A stretch of DNA of 64,000 nucleotides, taken from contig NZ_BONE01000041.1 of assembly GCF_016862555.1 (NCBI RefSeq), positions 1 to 64,000 on the forward strand, written 5' to 3'. Origin of the DNA: Asanoa siamensis. GTDB lineage: Bacteria; Actinomycetota; Actinomycetes; Mycobacteriales; Micromonosporaceae. The notes beneath the pieces were generated by a model. The model ran no database searches and was not told the DNA's origin. It saw only the letters and a list, made by a program, of their open reading frames with translations. This document shows, one piece after another, positions 50,647-58,032 of the stretch (its first letter is position 1; every line of letters starts with the position of its first letter). The position numbers were made by a program, and so were the translations under genes.

Positions 50647-50688
50647 TGGAGCCGAGGGGACTCGAACCCCTGACCCCCACACTGCCAG
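50647..50688 (-). other. 3' fragment of tRNA-Ala(GGC): attachment site of an integrative element
   Basis: Read on the minus strand from 50688 it gives the anticodon loop CTGGCAG (anticodon GGC), the TGTGG anticodon-stem half, variable loop, T stem-loop AGGGG-TTCGAGT-CCCCT and acceptor half CGGCTCC plus A. The 5' half of the tRNA is absent: sequence beyond 50688 is unrelated. A cut inside the anticodon loop with the 3' half retained is the classic attL/attR pattern of tyrosine-integrase elements. The intact tRNA should lie past the far end, beyond 64000. Confidence 0.8.
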
Positions 50689-50692
50689 AGGC

Positions 50693-51069
50693 GGTCTCGG
50701 CTGAACTGCGCCGCCGAGGTCACGCCTACGACGAGCTGCGCGCCGCACTCGCGCTCCTCTCCGCCGTGATTCCCCGCTGTTCCCCTCTGTATCTGGCACG
50801 GAACTGGCACGCGGTCTAACCGTGCCCTCCCCCAACAGCCATCCCGTCCGCCGTCGACCCACCCTCCGGGGAGCGGGCCGTCGGCGGGGCCGCCTACACC
50901 CGATAAACCCGCAACGGTCGCGACGACGCTTGGCGGCCTCGCCGACGGTCTGCTCGGCTTGCCTGGGTCGACGGCGGACGGGATGGCGCCCATCCTGGAC
51001 CTCCTGAGCGCCCCCGCCGGAGGCACCCGTGCGGGACATAGACTCTCCGCGGGCAACGGGAGGCCAGCC
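50693..51069. other. Left end of the integrative element
   Basis: 377 bp inside the proposed att fragment. It contains the tandem TGGCACGGAACTGGCACGC near 50795 (two TGGCACG copies), which could be an integrase arm site. No convincing gene. Confidence 0.45.
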
Positions 51070-51306
51070 ATGTTCGGGAAGATTCTGCGAGCGCTCAGCG
51101 GCACCGCGCCTGATGGCGTCAGCACCAAGGCACGGATTTCCTGGCGGTGGCGCTGCTCGTGCGGCGCCCATTCTCGCAGGGGCTGGGGTATACCCTCGGG
51201 CGCGGAGTACGCAGCCCAACGACACCAGTGGCATATGGGCGTTGGGCACCCGGCGCCAGAGACTTACTCGACCGAAGAGGAAGTCCCGGCCGACTGGCCA
51301 GACTGA
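51070..51306 (+). CDS. Small element-borne protein with CxC motif
   Basis: 78 aa: FGKILRALSGTAPDGVSTKA, then ISWRWRCSCGAHSRRGW (CxC) and an acidic end ETYSTEEEVPADWPD. The frame opens further upstream, but ATG 51070 begins the ordered part. No family recognised; short basic-then-acidic proteins with a CxC are common cargo on actinomycete elements. Confidence 0.5.
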   Translation: MFGKILRALSGTAPDGVSTKARISWRWRCSCGAHSRRGWGIPSGAEYAAQRHQWHMGVGHPAPETYSTEEEVPADWPD

Positions 51307-51860
51307 GGGCGAGGGATACGCGGAGGCTCTGCAGCCCGCCAGAGCAGGCTCGTTCTCTGGCAGGGCAGGCTGATCGATTTGCACGCCGGATTGTCCTGCG
51401 TCGTGCGGCCAGAGTTAGGTGCGGCCGGCCGGCGTGCGCGGCGGGCCGAAGGCCCAGAGCGCGACGCCGAACCGGCGCGGTCGCGCCGCGCTCGCGCGGC
51501 GCCTTGATTCTGGAGAGCCAAATTCGGCAGGCGGGAACTGCCGGGGTCGCTTCATGAGCGGGACCACCCACCCAGGGGCAGCGTCGCGCAACCACGACAT
51601 CGCATAGATGCCTCGCTGGTCGCTCCATCATGGATCTTGCCGACGACTAGTACTTGATCGACTAACGCCTTAGTGCGAGATTGTCGTACCCTCGAACTAG
51701 TGTTCTATCTGTGGCTACCAGTCAAGGGATCATCTCAGTGCGAGCTCCTGGCGCGCATGGCCAACGTCCTAGCCGAAGCGCTCTGTCTGTCGTCCTTCAG
51801 TCACAACATTCACGCGTTGGGCTGACATCGCTGCGCAAAAGCGCGCATACCGTTAGATGC
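51307..51860. other. Region without supported genes before the two-gene cargo
   Basis: About 550 bp; GC falls after 51600. In-frame extension of the next gene runs to 51681 but has no ribosome-binding site. A promoter for the cargo unit should lie near 51640-51850. Confidence 0.45.
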
Positions 51861-52775
51861 ATGGTTGCCCGATCGCTCGTCTTCTACCAGTGGCGCTCTG
51901 AACCCCTGCGGGAAGCGTTCAGCCCGGCGGAAACCGCGACTCATCTTGCCGCAGAGGCCGTCAACGATCCCGACTTCTTGGTCCTCAAGGGCAAGGAGGT
52001 CACGACGGCGGTCAACGTGATCGACCCAGGAGGTAAAAACAGACCTACACGGTTGCAGTTGCTTGCCCTGCGTACTGAAGATCAGCATCCCGCGCAGTGG
52101 CAACCAGGCGGAAAATTGAACTTGTTACCGGTTCTCAAGGGCCACTATCCTGCCGACGTATCTCATGTCACGTTGTGGCCGGACGGCATAGCCGGTCAAG
52201 ACTTGCACAAGAACGCGCCTCGGCCGGGACGCCTGTCGTTCTTTTTGCGCAACAAGTTGCGAGAGTACGTGTCCTTCGATCCGTTGTATGACCCGGATAT
52301 GTTCGAGAAGCTGCTTAGGATGCGTGGCGGCCTGAGAAGCGTGGAGATCGGCATAACCAAACCAGAATACGCAACCCGAGAAGATGCTGGTGTGCTTGAG
52401 ACATTTATGCCTAGAGCGTTCGGGCCAAAAGCGCCATCACTGCGGGTACGCGTTGGCATTGGAAAGTATGGCCCGCGCGACACTTACCTAGAGCGCCCGC
52501 TTGAAGACGCTGCCTTCGAAGCCGCCGAGAATGCGCACGATATTGTGGACGCGCTAATAATTAGTGGCTTCGACCCGCTGGTCGGCAAAGTCGAGACTAT
52601 CAACCTGTTAAAGCAACGACTAAAGGTTGAAGTCGACCTCCCCCGGGATGAAGATGCACCAGCACTTCCTAACGCAGATGCAACCTTCTCCGCATTGGAC
52701 AGTGCCCACCGTCGCTACACGGATGAGGAGCTGTTCAGGCGAGCACTTCGGACTCAGGTAATGCAAGGCGATTAG
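51861..52775 (+). CDS. Cargo protein of unknown function (first gene of a two-gene unit)
   Basis: 304 aa from ATG 51861 (VARSLVFYQWRSEPLREAFS). Mixed alpha/beta soluble protein; notable stretches are SHVTLWPDGIAGQDLHKNAP, GRLSFFLRNKLREYVSFDPL and SVEIGITKPEYATREDAGVL. No catalytic motif or known family recognised and no signal or membrane segment. Codon use is AT-rich relative to the chromosome. The next gene, 9 nt downstream, encodes a four-helix membrane protein. A cytosolic sensor plus membrane effector on a mobile element is a common anti-phage layout (inference). Confidence 0.7.
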   Translation: MVARSLVFYQWRSEPLREAFSPAETATHLAAEAVNDPDFLVLKGKEVTTAVNVIDPGGKNRPTRLQLLALRTEDQHPAQWQPGGKLNLLPVLKGHYPADVSHVTLWPDGIAGQDLHKNAPRPGRLSFFLRNKLREYVSFDPLYDPDMFEKLLRMRGGLRSVEIGITKPEYATREDAGVLETFMPRAFGPKAPSLRVRVGIGKYGPRDTYLERPLEDAAFEAAENAHDIVDALIISGFDPLVGKVETINLLKQRLKVEVDLPRDEDAPALPNADATFSALDSAHRRYTDEELFRRALRTQVMQGD

Positions 52776-52784
52776 GAGACATCC

Positions 52785-53297
52785 GTGTCGATTCTGAGAT
52801 GGTTAGATCGTAACCACTGGTCGGCCTCCGTATGTTCATTTCTCCTGTCTGTGATCATCCTGTTCGTTTGGTCTTCGCGCTCAACCGAGCCGATACTCGT
52901 CGCGGACCTTACGCCGCAAGCTCGCCAACAGGTCTACTCAACGATCACAGGATCATCAAGTTCCTTGCTGGGATTCGTCATGGCAGCCGTCGCGATCCTT
53001 GCGGCCTTCGGACCACGAGCGGGAACAAGTCACGCGATGCAGGGCGCTGAGCGAAGGTTCGCGCGGGCGCGTGGACACATTATTGTGTCGCTCCTCGCAA
53101 CCGGCGCCTTTCTCCTGGTACTACTAGTCACCGCTTCGCTGGCCCTGGCCACCGATACGAAGCCCGACGGGAATCCATTCGTGCTCGTAGTCCTGCTCGG
53201 TTCTGCCGTTGCATCCACGGTCGGTCTCATGCTGAGCGGTCTGGGGCTTTCGCTAGCTGTGATCGAACGTAGTAAGGGGCACTCTATTCCAATTTGA
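52785..53297 (+). CDS. Four-helix membrane protein (second gene of the cargo unit)
   Basis: 170 aa with four strong membrane segments (about residues 13-30, 60-78, 98-122 and 132-160) and short loops; AMQGAERRFARARGH is the largest cytoplasmic loop. GTG start with AGGAGA at 6-nt spacing. No family recognised. Together with the upstream soluble protein it could be a membrane effector controlled by that protein. Alternatives: a transporter-like housekeeping membrane protein of the element. Confidence 0.72.
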   Translation: MSILRWLDRNHWSASVCSFLLSVIILFVWSSRSTEPILVADLTPQARQQVYSTITGSSSSLLGFVMAAVAILAAFGPRAGTSHAMQGAERRFARARGHIIVSLLATGAFLLVLLVTASLALATDTKPDGNPFVLVVLLGSAVASTVGLMLSGLGLSLAVIERSKGHSIPI

Positions 53298-53342
53298 CGT
53301 AAGCCAGGCATTCTTATTTCTTGAAGCGGACGGGGACACAAC

Positions 53343-54020
53343 TTAAAGTGCAACGACAATCTGCATAAGATCTTCCACCACGTTCACCGCGCCGGCCGCA
53401 CGCAGTGCGTCTTTCTTTGATCGGCGGTTCGCATACCCGATGGTGTGAATGTTGCTGGCCGTCCCTGCCGCCACATCGGAGAGGGAATCGCCGATAAAGA
53501 TCGCACGGTCGGGCGCCACGCCAGTCGCGGCTAAAGCCCTTCGGAGGAGTTCGGCATCTGGCTTAAGACGTGCAGGATTCATTCCGTCGTATCGGGCACT
53601 AACGTGGTCGATGGAGCTGGCAAGCCCGTGGGACGCGAGGTACGCATGTATTGCGCCAATTGAGTTGTTGCTCACAATCGCTATTTGTCTACCGCTCGCC
53701 CGGGCTGCGCGAATTAGTTCGGCGCTGCCAGGCGTTGGCATGGCGGTCTCGATCGCTAAGATTTCCTTTTCCCTGAGAGCGTTTGCGACCATCTGCGTCA
53801 CCTCTGGCCGCGCCACTCGCGACAAACGCATAAGGAGTCGCAGTGGGTCGTTCTCGTCATTGAAGTCTGTTGTGTTGACTCCCGTCATCTGGCGCAGTTC
53901 CGAGGCTATCGAACGCGCCGGGTATCCCGCGAAGACAGAACAGACTGGTCCGTCGAAGTCGAGAAGGAGGAGCGACCGGTCACGGATCAGTTGTGCGAGC
54001 TGGTTAGCGCTCGCATTCAC
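53343..54020 (-). CDS. HAD-superfamily hydrolase
   Basis: 225 aa. HAD motif I LLLLDFDGPVCSVF (Asp nucleophile, DxD replaced by DFDGP), motif II IAIVSNNS, motif III Lys in ARLKPDAELL and motif IV IFIGDSLSDVAAG. A helical cap lies between motifs I and II. Probable phosphatase of a small metabolite. GTG start overlapping the stop of the GntR gene (4 nt), so it is under that regulator. HAD phosphatases next to GntR regulators recur on actinomycete integrative elements; the reason is not known. Confidence 0.88.
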   Translation of the reverse strand: MNASANQLAQLIRDRSLLLLDFDGPVCSVFAGYPARSIASELRQMTGVNTTDFNDENDPLRLLMRLSRVARPEVTQMVANALREKEILAIETAMPTPGSAELIRAARASGRQIAIVSNNSIGAIHAYLASHGLASSIDHVSARYDGMNPARLKPDAELLRRALAATGVAPDRAIFIGDSLSDVAAGTASNIHTIGYANRRSKKDALRAAGAVNVVEDLMQIVVAL

Positions 54021-54883
54021 GGGCGCTCCTCAGCGATTGTATTCCAGACGCTGTCGAACCAGCCGCGGGCGGCTTCGACGTACTGGGTGCCGGTGTCTTC
54101 CTCGTCGCTCGTCGCGTATGGGAAGAGCGGTACGTCTTTGCCCATGACGTCGTAGATCGGTGTGGGTTTCTTGTCGATGGTGACGGAGTGCTTCACGACG
54201 GGGTAGAAGCCGAAGAAGGCTTGTTCGTTGTTGAGAATGTAGAGCTTGAACAGGGTGGCGGTGCGGTGGCGTCGGATGTCGGCGGTGGCGTTGCGGACGA
54301 GTCCGAGGTCGGCGAGTTCGTGTACCTCGGCGACGATCGACTCGGTGTGCCGTCGCATGATGCCTTCGGCCCGCCGTCGCACCGCGACGTCATCTCCGTC
54401 GTCGTTGGCGGCGGCAGGCACTGACGCCGGGTTGCTCAGGTCCGGCAGCAGCAGGCGAACTGTGATGGTCTCGGGCGAGAGGCGGCCGGCGCGGATTTTG
54501 TCGAGCGGTTCAGTCATAGCGCCGTGCAACGTCTCGCCGGAGAACCCGGCGAAGTCGATGGAGACGTGTGGTCGTTCGAACGCCGCTTCGATGTGTGGCC
54601 GCAGTCCGATCGGTTTCTCTGTGCTGGTGCGGACGAACGCGCCGGTTCCCTGGCGGGTGACGATCAGCCGCTCGTCGCGCAGGATGCGCAACGCGGTCTT
54701 GATGGTCTCGCGGGCGACGCCGTACCTCTCGGCGAGGTCGAGCTGCGACGGTAGCCGCTCGCCTGGCCCGATCCGCTTAGTCAGGATGACCGCGCGGAGC
54801 ACTCCGGCGATCTGCTGGGACGACGGGCGTTGGTCGTCGGGCTCCAGGTCGTCGAGGTCGGCCGCGGTGAGGTTCACGGCCAC
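54017..54883 (-). CDS. GntR-family regulator (KorSA-like)
   Basis: 288 aa. GntR winged helix near the N-terminus (SSQQIAGVLRAVILTKRIGPGERLPSQLDLAERYGVARETIKT), then a long C-terminal region that is not a clear UTRA/FCD domain, with RRAEGIMRRHTESIVAEVHE. Upstream intergenic DNA carries three copies of a CTTGACTAGCCAAG-like site, and two more precede the replication-region genes. This resembles the KorSA repressor arrangement of pSAM2-type elements. Start GTG 54883 or the GTG two codons later. Confidence 0.87.
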   Translation of the reverse strand: MAVNLTAADLDDLEPDDQRPSSQQIAGVLRAVILTKRIGPGERLPSQLDLAERYGVARETIKTALRILRDERLIVTRQGTGAFVRTSTEKPIGLRPHIEAAFERPHVSIDFAGFSGETLHGAMTEPLDKIRAGRLSPETITVRLLLPDLSNPASVPAAANDDGDDVAVRRRAEGIMRRHTESIVAEVHELADLGLVRNATADIRRHRTATLFKLYILNNEQAFFGFYPVVKHSVTIDKKPTPIYDVMGKDVPLFPYATSDEEDTGTQYVEAARGWFDSVWNTIAEERP

Positions 54884-54894
54884 AGATTAGAACC

Positions 54895-54910
54895 TGACTA
54901 GCCAAGTTAG
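54895..54910. promoter_or_regulatory. GntR operator copy 1
   Basis: TGACTAGCCAAGTTAG, 12 nt upstream of the leftward GntR start; shares the TGACTAGCCAAG core with sites at 54963, 54994 and 56443. Confidence 0.65.
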
Positions 54911-54962
54911 GAATAGTTGCGCTGGTCGTCTTGTGTCTCGGTAGCCCATCTTTACCGTCAAT

Positions 54963-54984
54963 TTGGCTAGCCAAGCTAGTCAAG
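54963..54984. promoter_or_regulatory. GntR operator copy 2 (double)
   Basis: TTGGCTAGCCAA (perfect 12-bp palindrome, 54963-54974) followed directly by GCTAGTCAAG (54975-54984), the inverted core. Confidence 0.7.
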
Positions 54985-54993
54985 TGAGTTGAG

Positions 54994-55007
54994 CTTGACT
55001 CACCAAG
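54994..55007. promoter_or_regulatory. GntR operator copy 3
   Basis: CTTGACTCACCAAG, an imperfect palindrome related to CTTGGCTAGCCAAG. Confidence 0.5.
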
Positions 55008-55136
55008 GCAGGTCCGTCGCGTGTCTGCATCCGGGTTGGCGCTTGGCGCGGGTGCGCGGCGGGCCGTTGTCGGCACCGGGGTGGGCGTTGAGACTGCTCC
55101 GTCCGCTCCGGTGCCTTCCACGTGCGGTGGAGGTGC

Positions 55137-55415
55137 ATGGTGCGACCGGCGGAGATTCTGCCCTTCGACCGGAACGACCCGCCGATCGACCCGCCGGTCG
55201 GGTGCGTCAACCGGCTGATGTGGCAGGTGTCGCGGCGGCTTTTTGCGGAGCATCAGCCCGGTGTGGACGGCTGGTGCCTGGCCTGTCGTCCGTACAGCTA
55301 CTACCCGTGTGTGGCGCGGCAGCTCGCCGATCTCGGGCTTGCGTCGGCGTTCACCCGTCCGCACGGCACGCCGTGGCGGATGACCGACCAGCGCTGGCGG
55401 CAGGTGTGGGCGTGA
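55137..55415 (+). CDS. Small Cys-containing element protein
   Basis: 92 aa: VRPAEILPFDRNDPPIDPPV, then NRLMWQVSRRLFAEHQPGVD, GWCLACRPYSYYPC (CxxC plus C) and a basic end TDQRWRQVWA. The pattern suggests a small zinc site. First gene of a rightward chain with tight overlaps ending at the second GntR gene; its stop overlaps the next start (GTGA). No known function. Confidence 0.7.
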   Translation: MVRPAEILPFDRNDPPIDPPVGCVNRLMWQVSRRLFAEHQPGVDGWCLACRPYSYYPCVARQLADLGLASAFTRPHGTPWRMTDQRWRQVWA

Positions 55416-55696
55416 GACGCGACCCGGTGTCGACGCCTGCCCGCCTACCCGCGCCGGCTGCCGACCTCGTCGGCTGCGCCGTCCACGTCCCGGCGAGTAT
55501 GGCCCGGTACCACGGTGGCCCGTTCTGGCTTCGGGTCACGTGTGTGCGCGAGGACATCTCGCTCTGGTACGGCGGTGACTGGGTCTGGCTCGAAGGCATC
55601 GTGCTTGTCGACCAGGGCGCCGCGCTCGGCCGCGTCCAGGTGCTCGTACACGTCGGCGTCTTCGCCGCGTCGGCGGCCGTGCGGGGTGTGGTCTGA
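55412..55696 (+). CDS. Small element protein, unknown
   Basis: 94 aa starting at GTG 55412, overlapping the previous stop. It contains AVHVPASMARYHGGPFWLRV, CVREDISLWYGGDWVWLEGI and VDQGAALGRVQVLVHVGVF; probably a small beta-barrel. The stop overlaps the GntR gene start by one base (TGATG). Seen only as AICE-type cargo in my reading; function unknown. Confidence 0.65.
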   Translation: MRRDPVSTPARLPAPAADLVGCAVHVPASMARYHGGPFWLRVTCVREDISLWYGGDWVWLEGIVLVDQGAALGRVQVLVHVGVFAASAAVRGVV

Positions 55697-56424
55697 TGCC
55701 GGTCGAGTCGACGCCACCGAAGTACGCGGTCATCGCGGGTGCCATGCAGGACCGGATCATCTCCGGCCGCTACCCGGCTGGCTCCCTGCTTCCGAGCGAG
55801 GCGGATCTCGTGCGCGAGTTCGGGACCGCACGCGCCACCGTTGTGCGCGCTCTGGAGTTCCTGCGGCTGGAGGGGTGGCTGCAAGCCCAGCAGGGCAAGG
55901 GCCGCATCGTGCTCGGCCGCCCTCACGCCGAGCGGGCCTCGGCGCCGGCCCGGGTACTGCGGCTCTTCGACGGCGAGGACTCGACCACCGTCACCCTCGT
56001 GCGCGCGGCGCCGGTCCCAGCCACCGACCGGGTCGCTGACATCCTCGGCCTGAGCACCCCGGCCCGCGTCGTCGCCAGACGGCGGATGCTCGCCGACACG
56101 GGCGTCATGCCGCCCGCCTTCGCGGTCGTTCACCTTCCCGACGACATCGCCCGGCGGGCGGTGCTGGTCATGAACGCGCCGATCCGCGAAGACCTGCTCT
56201 CACGGCTGACCCGCACCGGGCTCGGTCCGCGGCGCGTGACCGAGCGGCTGATGGCCCGGCCCGCGACGGCTCGTGAGGCATCCCTGCTCGGCGTGCACCG
56301 AGGTCGGTGCCTGATCGCGTCCACCGTCGTCGTCCTCGACACCGACGGACGGCCCTTGGTGGCGGTCGACGCGGTGCAGCCGGCGGATCGCACCATTGTG
56401 GAGTTCGGGCACCGTCTTCCATAA
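55696..56424 (+). CDS. GntR-family regulator with UTRA domain
   Basis: 242 aa. Winged helix KYAVIAGAMQDRIISGRYPAGSLLPSEADLVREFGTARATVVRAL, then a UTRA effector domain (VVARRRMLADTGVMPPAFAVVHLP, RRVTERLMARPATAREASLLG, ending VDAVQPADRTIVEFGHRL). Last gene of the tight chain from 55137. It may regulate the conjugation/replication genes through the sites at 56443-56502, or the shared operators may belong to the other GntR protein. Confidence 0.9.
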   Translation: MPVESTPPKYAVIAGAMQDRIISGRYPAGSLLPSEADLVREFGTARATVVRALEFLRLEGWLQAQQGKGRIVLGRPHAERASAPARVLRLFDGEDSTTVTLVRAAPVPATDRVADILGLSTPARVVARRRMLADTGVMPPAFAVVHLPDDIARRAVLVMNAPIREDLLSRLTRTGLGPRRVTERLMARPATAREASLLGVHRGRCLIASTVVVLDTDGRPLVAVDAVQPADRTIVEFGHRLP

Positions 56425-56442
56425 ACAATCTTGAATCCCTCA

Positions 56443-56460
56443 CTTGACTAGCCATGTTGG
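56443..56460. promoter_or_regulatory. GntR operator copy 4
   Basis: CTTGACTAGCCATGTTGG, same core as copies 1-3, 18 nt after the GntR/UTRA stop and upstream of the replication-transfer operon. Confidence 0.6.
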
Positions 56461-56471
56461 CCATCGACATA

Positions 56472-56502
56472 CTTGGCTGACATGACCAGTCAAGTAGTCA
56501 AG
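56472..56502. promoter_or_regulatory. GntR operator copies 5-6
   Basis: CTTGGCTGACATGACCAG at 56472-56489 merging into CAGTCAAG (56487-56494) and TAGTCAAG (56495-56502): clustered half-sites immediately before the operon starting at 56521. Confidence 0.55.
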
Positions 56503-56520
56503 TGGAGGGAGACCACGAAG

Positions 56521-56967
56521 ATGTCGGTTCCGAACGCGCTACAGGTCCCAGTTCCGATGGACTATGTGTTCGCGCACGGCGTTCTCGGTCTGCGGGTCGA
56601 GGCGGTCACGGACTTCGACAAGCGCGGCCAGGGCGACGACCAGGCGCGCGACAAGGCGACCGGTGAGCGGCTATGGCAGGTCGTCGTGATGGACCTCGAC
56701 CCCGAGGCGGGCTCGTTCGGCCGGTCGACCGAGGTCAAGGTCAAGATTGCGGCGCCGGTGCAGCCGGTGCTGCCCGAGTCGCCGGTCCCGGGCTATCCGC
56801 CTCGGGTCGAGTTCAGCGACCTGGTGCTGACGCCCTATGTGGACTCGCAGCGGTGCAAGGGCTCCGACAAGGGAGCGCACCGCTGCCGGGCGCGGCTGGC
56901 CTGGTCGATCAGGGCGAGCGGGCTGTCGGCGCCGAAGCCGTCACCGCGTCGCAGCGCCGCTGCCTGA
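56521..56967 (+). CDS. Conserved AICE backbone protein, unknown role
   Basis: 148 aa (SVPNALQVPVPMDYVFAHGV start; GGAGGGAG 11 nt upstream). It has FDKRGQGDDQARDKATGERL and VVVMDLDPEAGSFGRSTEVK, ending Lys/Arg rich. Proteins of this appearance sit before the tra/rep genes of pSAM2-like elements. An upstream in-frame Met at 56482 is inside the operator cluster, so I prefer 56521. First gene of the transfer-replication operon. Confidence 0.68.
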   Translation: MSVPNALQVPVPMDYVFAHGVLGLRVEAVTDFDKRGQGDDQARDKATGERLWQVVVMDLDPEAGSFGRSTEVKVKIAAPVQPVLPESPVPGYPPRVEFSDLVLTPYVDSQRCKGSDKGAHRCRARLAWSIRASGLSAPKPSPRRSAAA

Positions 56968-57060
56968 ACAGCGACTGTCACGTCGGGGACGGGGTTCAAC
57001 CGCCAAGCAGAACCCCCGCCCCCGACGCCTTCAACCACACCCACGAAGGGGAGGGCTGCC

Positions 57061-57186
57061 ATGCCCACGTTAGTTCACGCTGCCCGCATCATCCGGATGG
57101 TGTGGCGGGAGTGCTCCGGCTGCGGCCGGCTGTTCCCCGCCACCCCGGCCGAGTCCCTATGCCCGGCGTGCGCGGGGTGGTCGTGA
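57061..57186 (+). CDS. 41-aa zinc-ribbon miniprotein
   Basis: Tiny gene MPTLVHAARIIRMVWRECSG with CSGCG and CPACAG, two CxxC pairs spaced about 14 residues. GGGGAGGG precedes the ATG at 5-nt spacing, and its TGA overlaps the next ATG by one base. Below the usual calling limit but clearly organised as a gene. Confidence 0.7.
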   Translation: MPTLVHAARIIRMVWRECSGCGRLFPATPAESLCPACAGWS

Positions 57187-57377
57187 TGCGCGTCGTCACG
57201 CTCTGCCGCGCCGTCGCCGCCTCGACCGGTCTCGTGCTCGGTCCGCCGTCCGCGACGGTCGTCGAGATCCGTTGCCCGCGCTGCCACCACTGGCGCAAGC
57301 CCCGCCGGTTCGACACCCACGCCAACGCCTGCGCGCACTGCAAGGCCACCCTCGGGCGGGAGGCGCGGCCGTCATGA
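57186..57377 (+). CDS. 63-aa zinc-ribbon protein
   Basis: RVVTLCRAVAASTGLVLGPP, then VVEIRCPRCHHWRKPRRFD and HANACAHCKATLGREA: two CxxC pairs about 20 residues apart, a typical zinc ribbon. Start ATG 57186 overlaps the previous stop; its stop overlaps the next ATG (ATGA). Likely a nucleic-acid-binding accessory of the element. Confidence 0.72.
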   Translation: MRVVTLCRAVAASTGLVLGPPSATVVEIRCPRCHHWRKPRRFDTHANACAHCKATLGREARPS

Positions 57378-57781
57378 CCCGCACCCATCGACGCACCGTT
57401 GCCACCCTGGCGGGACCGGGCATTAGCGCCGCCCGCGAGGTCTACCTCACGACTCCGGGCGACGCGGTTCGGGTGGCCGCGCTGGTCGAGATCTCGGCCG
57501 CTGCCGCCGCGCTCGCCCGTACCGTCGTCAAGCTCCGCCACCTCGACCCCGACCTGATCGCACCGCACGTCGCCGACCGAGCCGACCTGCGCGCGGTCCT
57601 CGGCCGTGGCCGGTGGCTGCCGACCATGGTCCGCCACGTCCCGCGACCGCCGGCCGGGCCGGGCGACCTGTCCGGGCTCGTCGCGACGGTGCTCGCCTCG
57701 CGTTCGGTGCGCCGTCGGGCGTCCCGGCGCACCAGCGCACCGGGTCAGGGAGCGCTGTTCACCGCTGATGGGGGGCGGTAG
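57374..57781 (+). CDS. Element protein of unknown function
   Basis: 135 aa: TRTHRRTVATLAGPGISAAR, VAALVEISAAAAALARTVVK, ADRADLRAVLGRGRWLPTMV and a basic, Pro-containing end. Coupled to the neighbours by overlap and a 2-nt gap. No family recognised; conserved position before the tra gene suggests a transfer accessory. Confidence 0.65.
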   Translation: MTRTHRRTVATLAGPGISAAREVYLTTPGDAVRVAALVEISAAAAALARTVVKLRHLDPDLIAPHVADRADLRAVLGRGRWLPTMVRHVPRPPAGPGDLSGLVATVLASRSVRRRASRRTSAPGQGALFTADGGR

Positions 57782-57783
57782 CC

Positions 57784-58032
57784 GTGGCGCTGCACCTCAC
57801 CGCTACCCGGATCGTCTCCGACTCTCCCGGCTGCGACCTGCGCGCCGAGCGGCACGCGGACGGCTGGCACGTGCCCGGCCACCCCGGGTCGCTGGACCTC
57901 AACCGGGCCATGCTCGCGATGCTCATCGCCGAGGTCCACGCCCTCAACCCGCCACCGCAGGATCCGCGGTGGGCGCACGTCGCCGAATGGTGGAGCCAGA
58001 TCGCCCGCCCCTACTACGACGGGGGTGCGTGA
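57784..58032 (+). CDS. Small element protein of unknown function
   Basis: 82 aa: ALHLTATRIVSDSPGCDLRA, EVHALNPPPQDPRWAHVAEW and WSQIARPYYDGGA. GTG start 57784; the stop overlaps the tra start (GTGA). Compact alpha/beta protein with no recognised motif. Confidence 0.65.
   Translation: MALHLTATRIVSDSPGCDLRAERHADGWHVPGHPGSLDLNRAMLAMLIAEVHALNPPPQDPRWAHVAEWWSQIARPYYDGGA

Noticed and set aside
50136-50819. 227-aa frame containing RGLEPLTPTLP
   Set aside because: The GLEPLTP text is a known artefact of translating antisense tRNA; here it overlaps the tRNA-Ala fragment.
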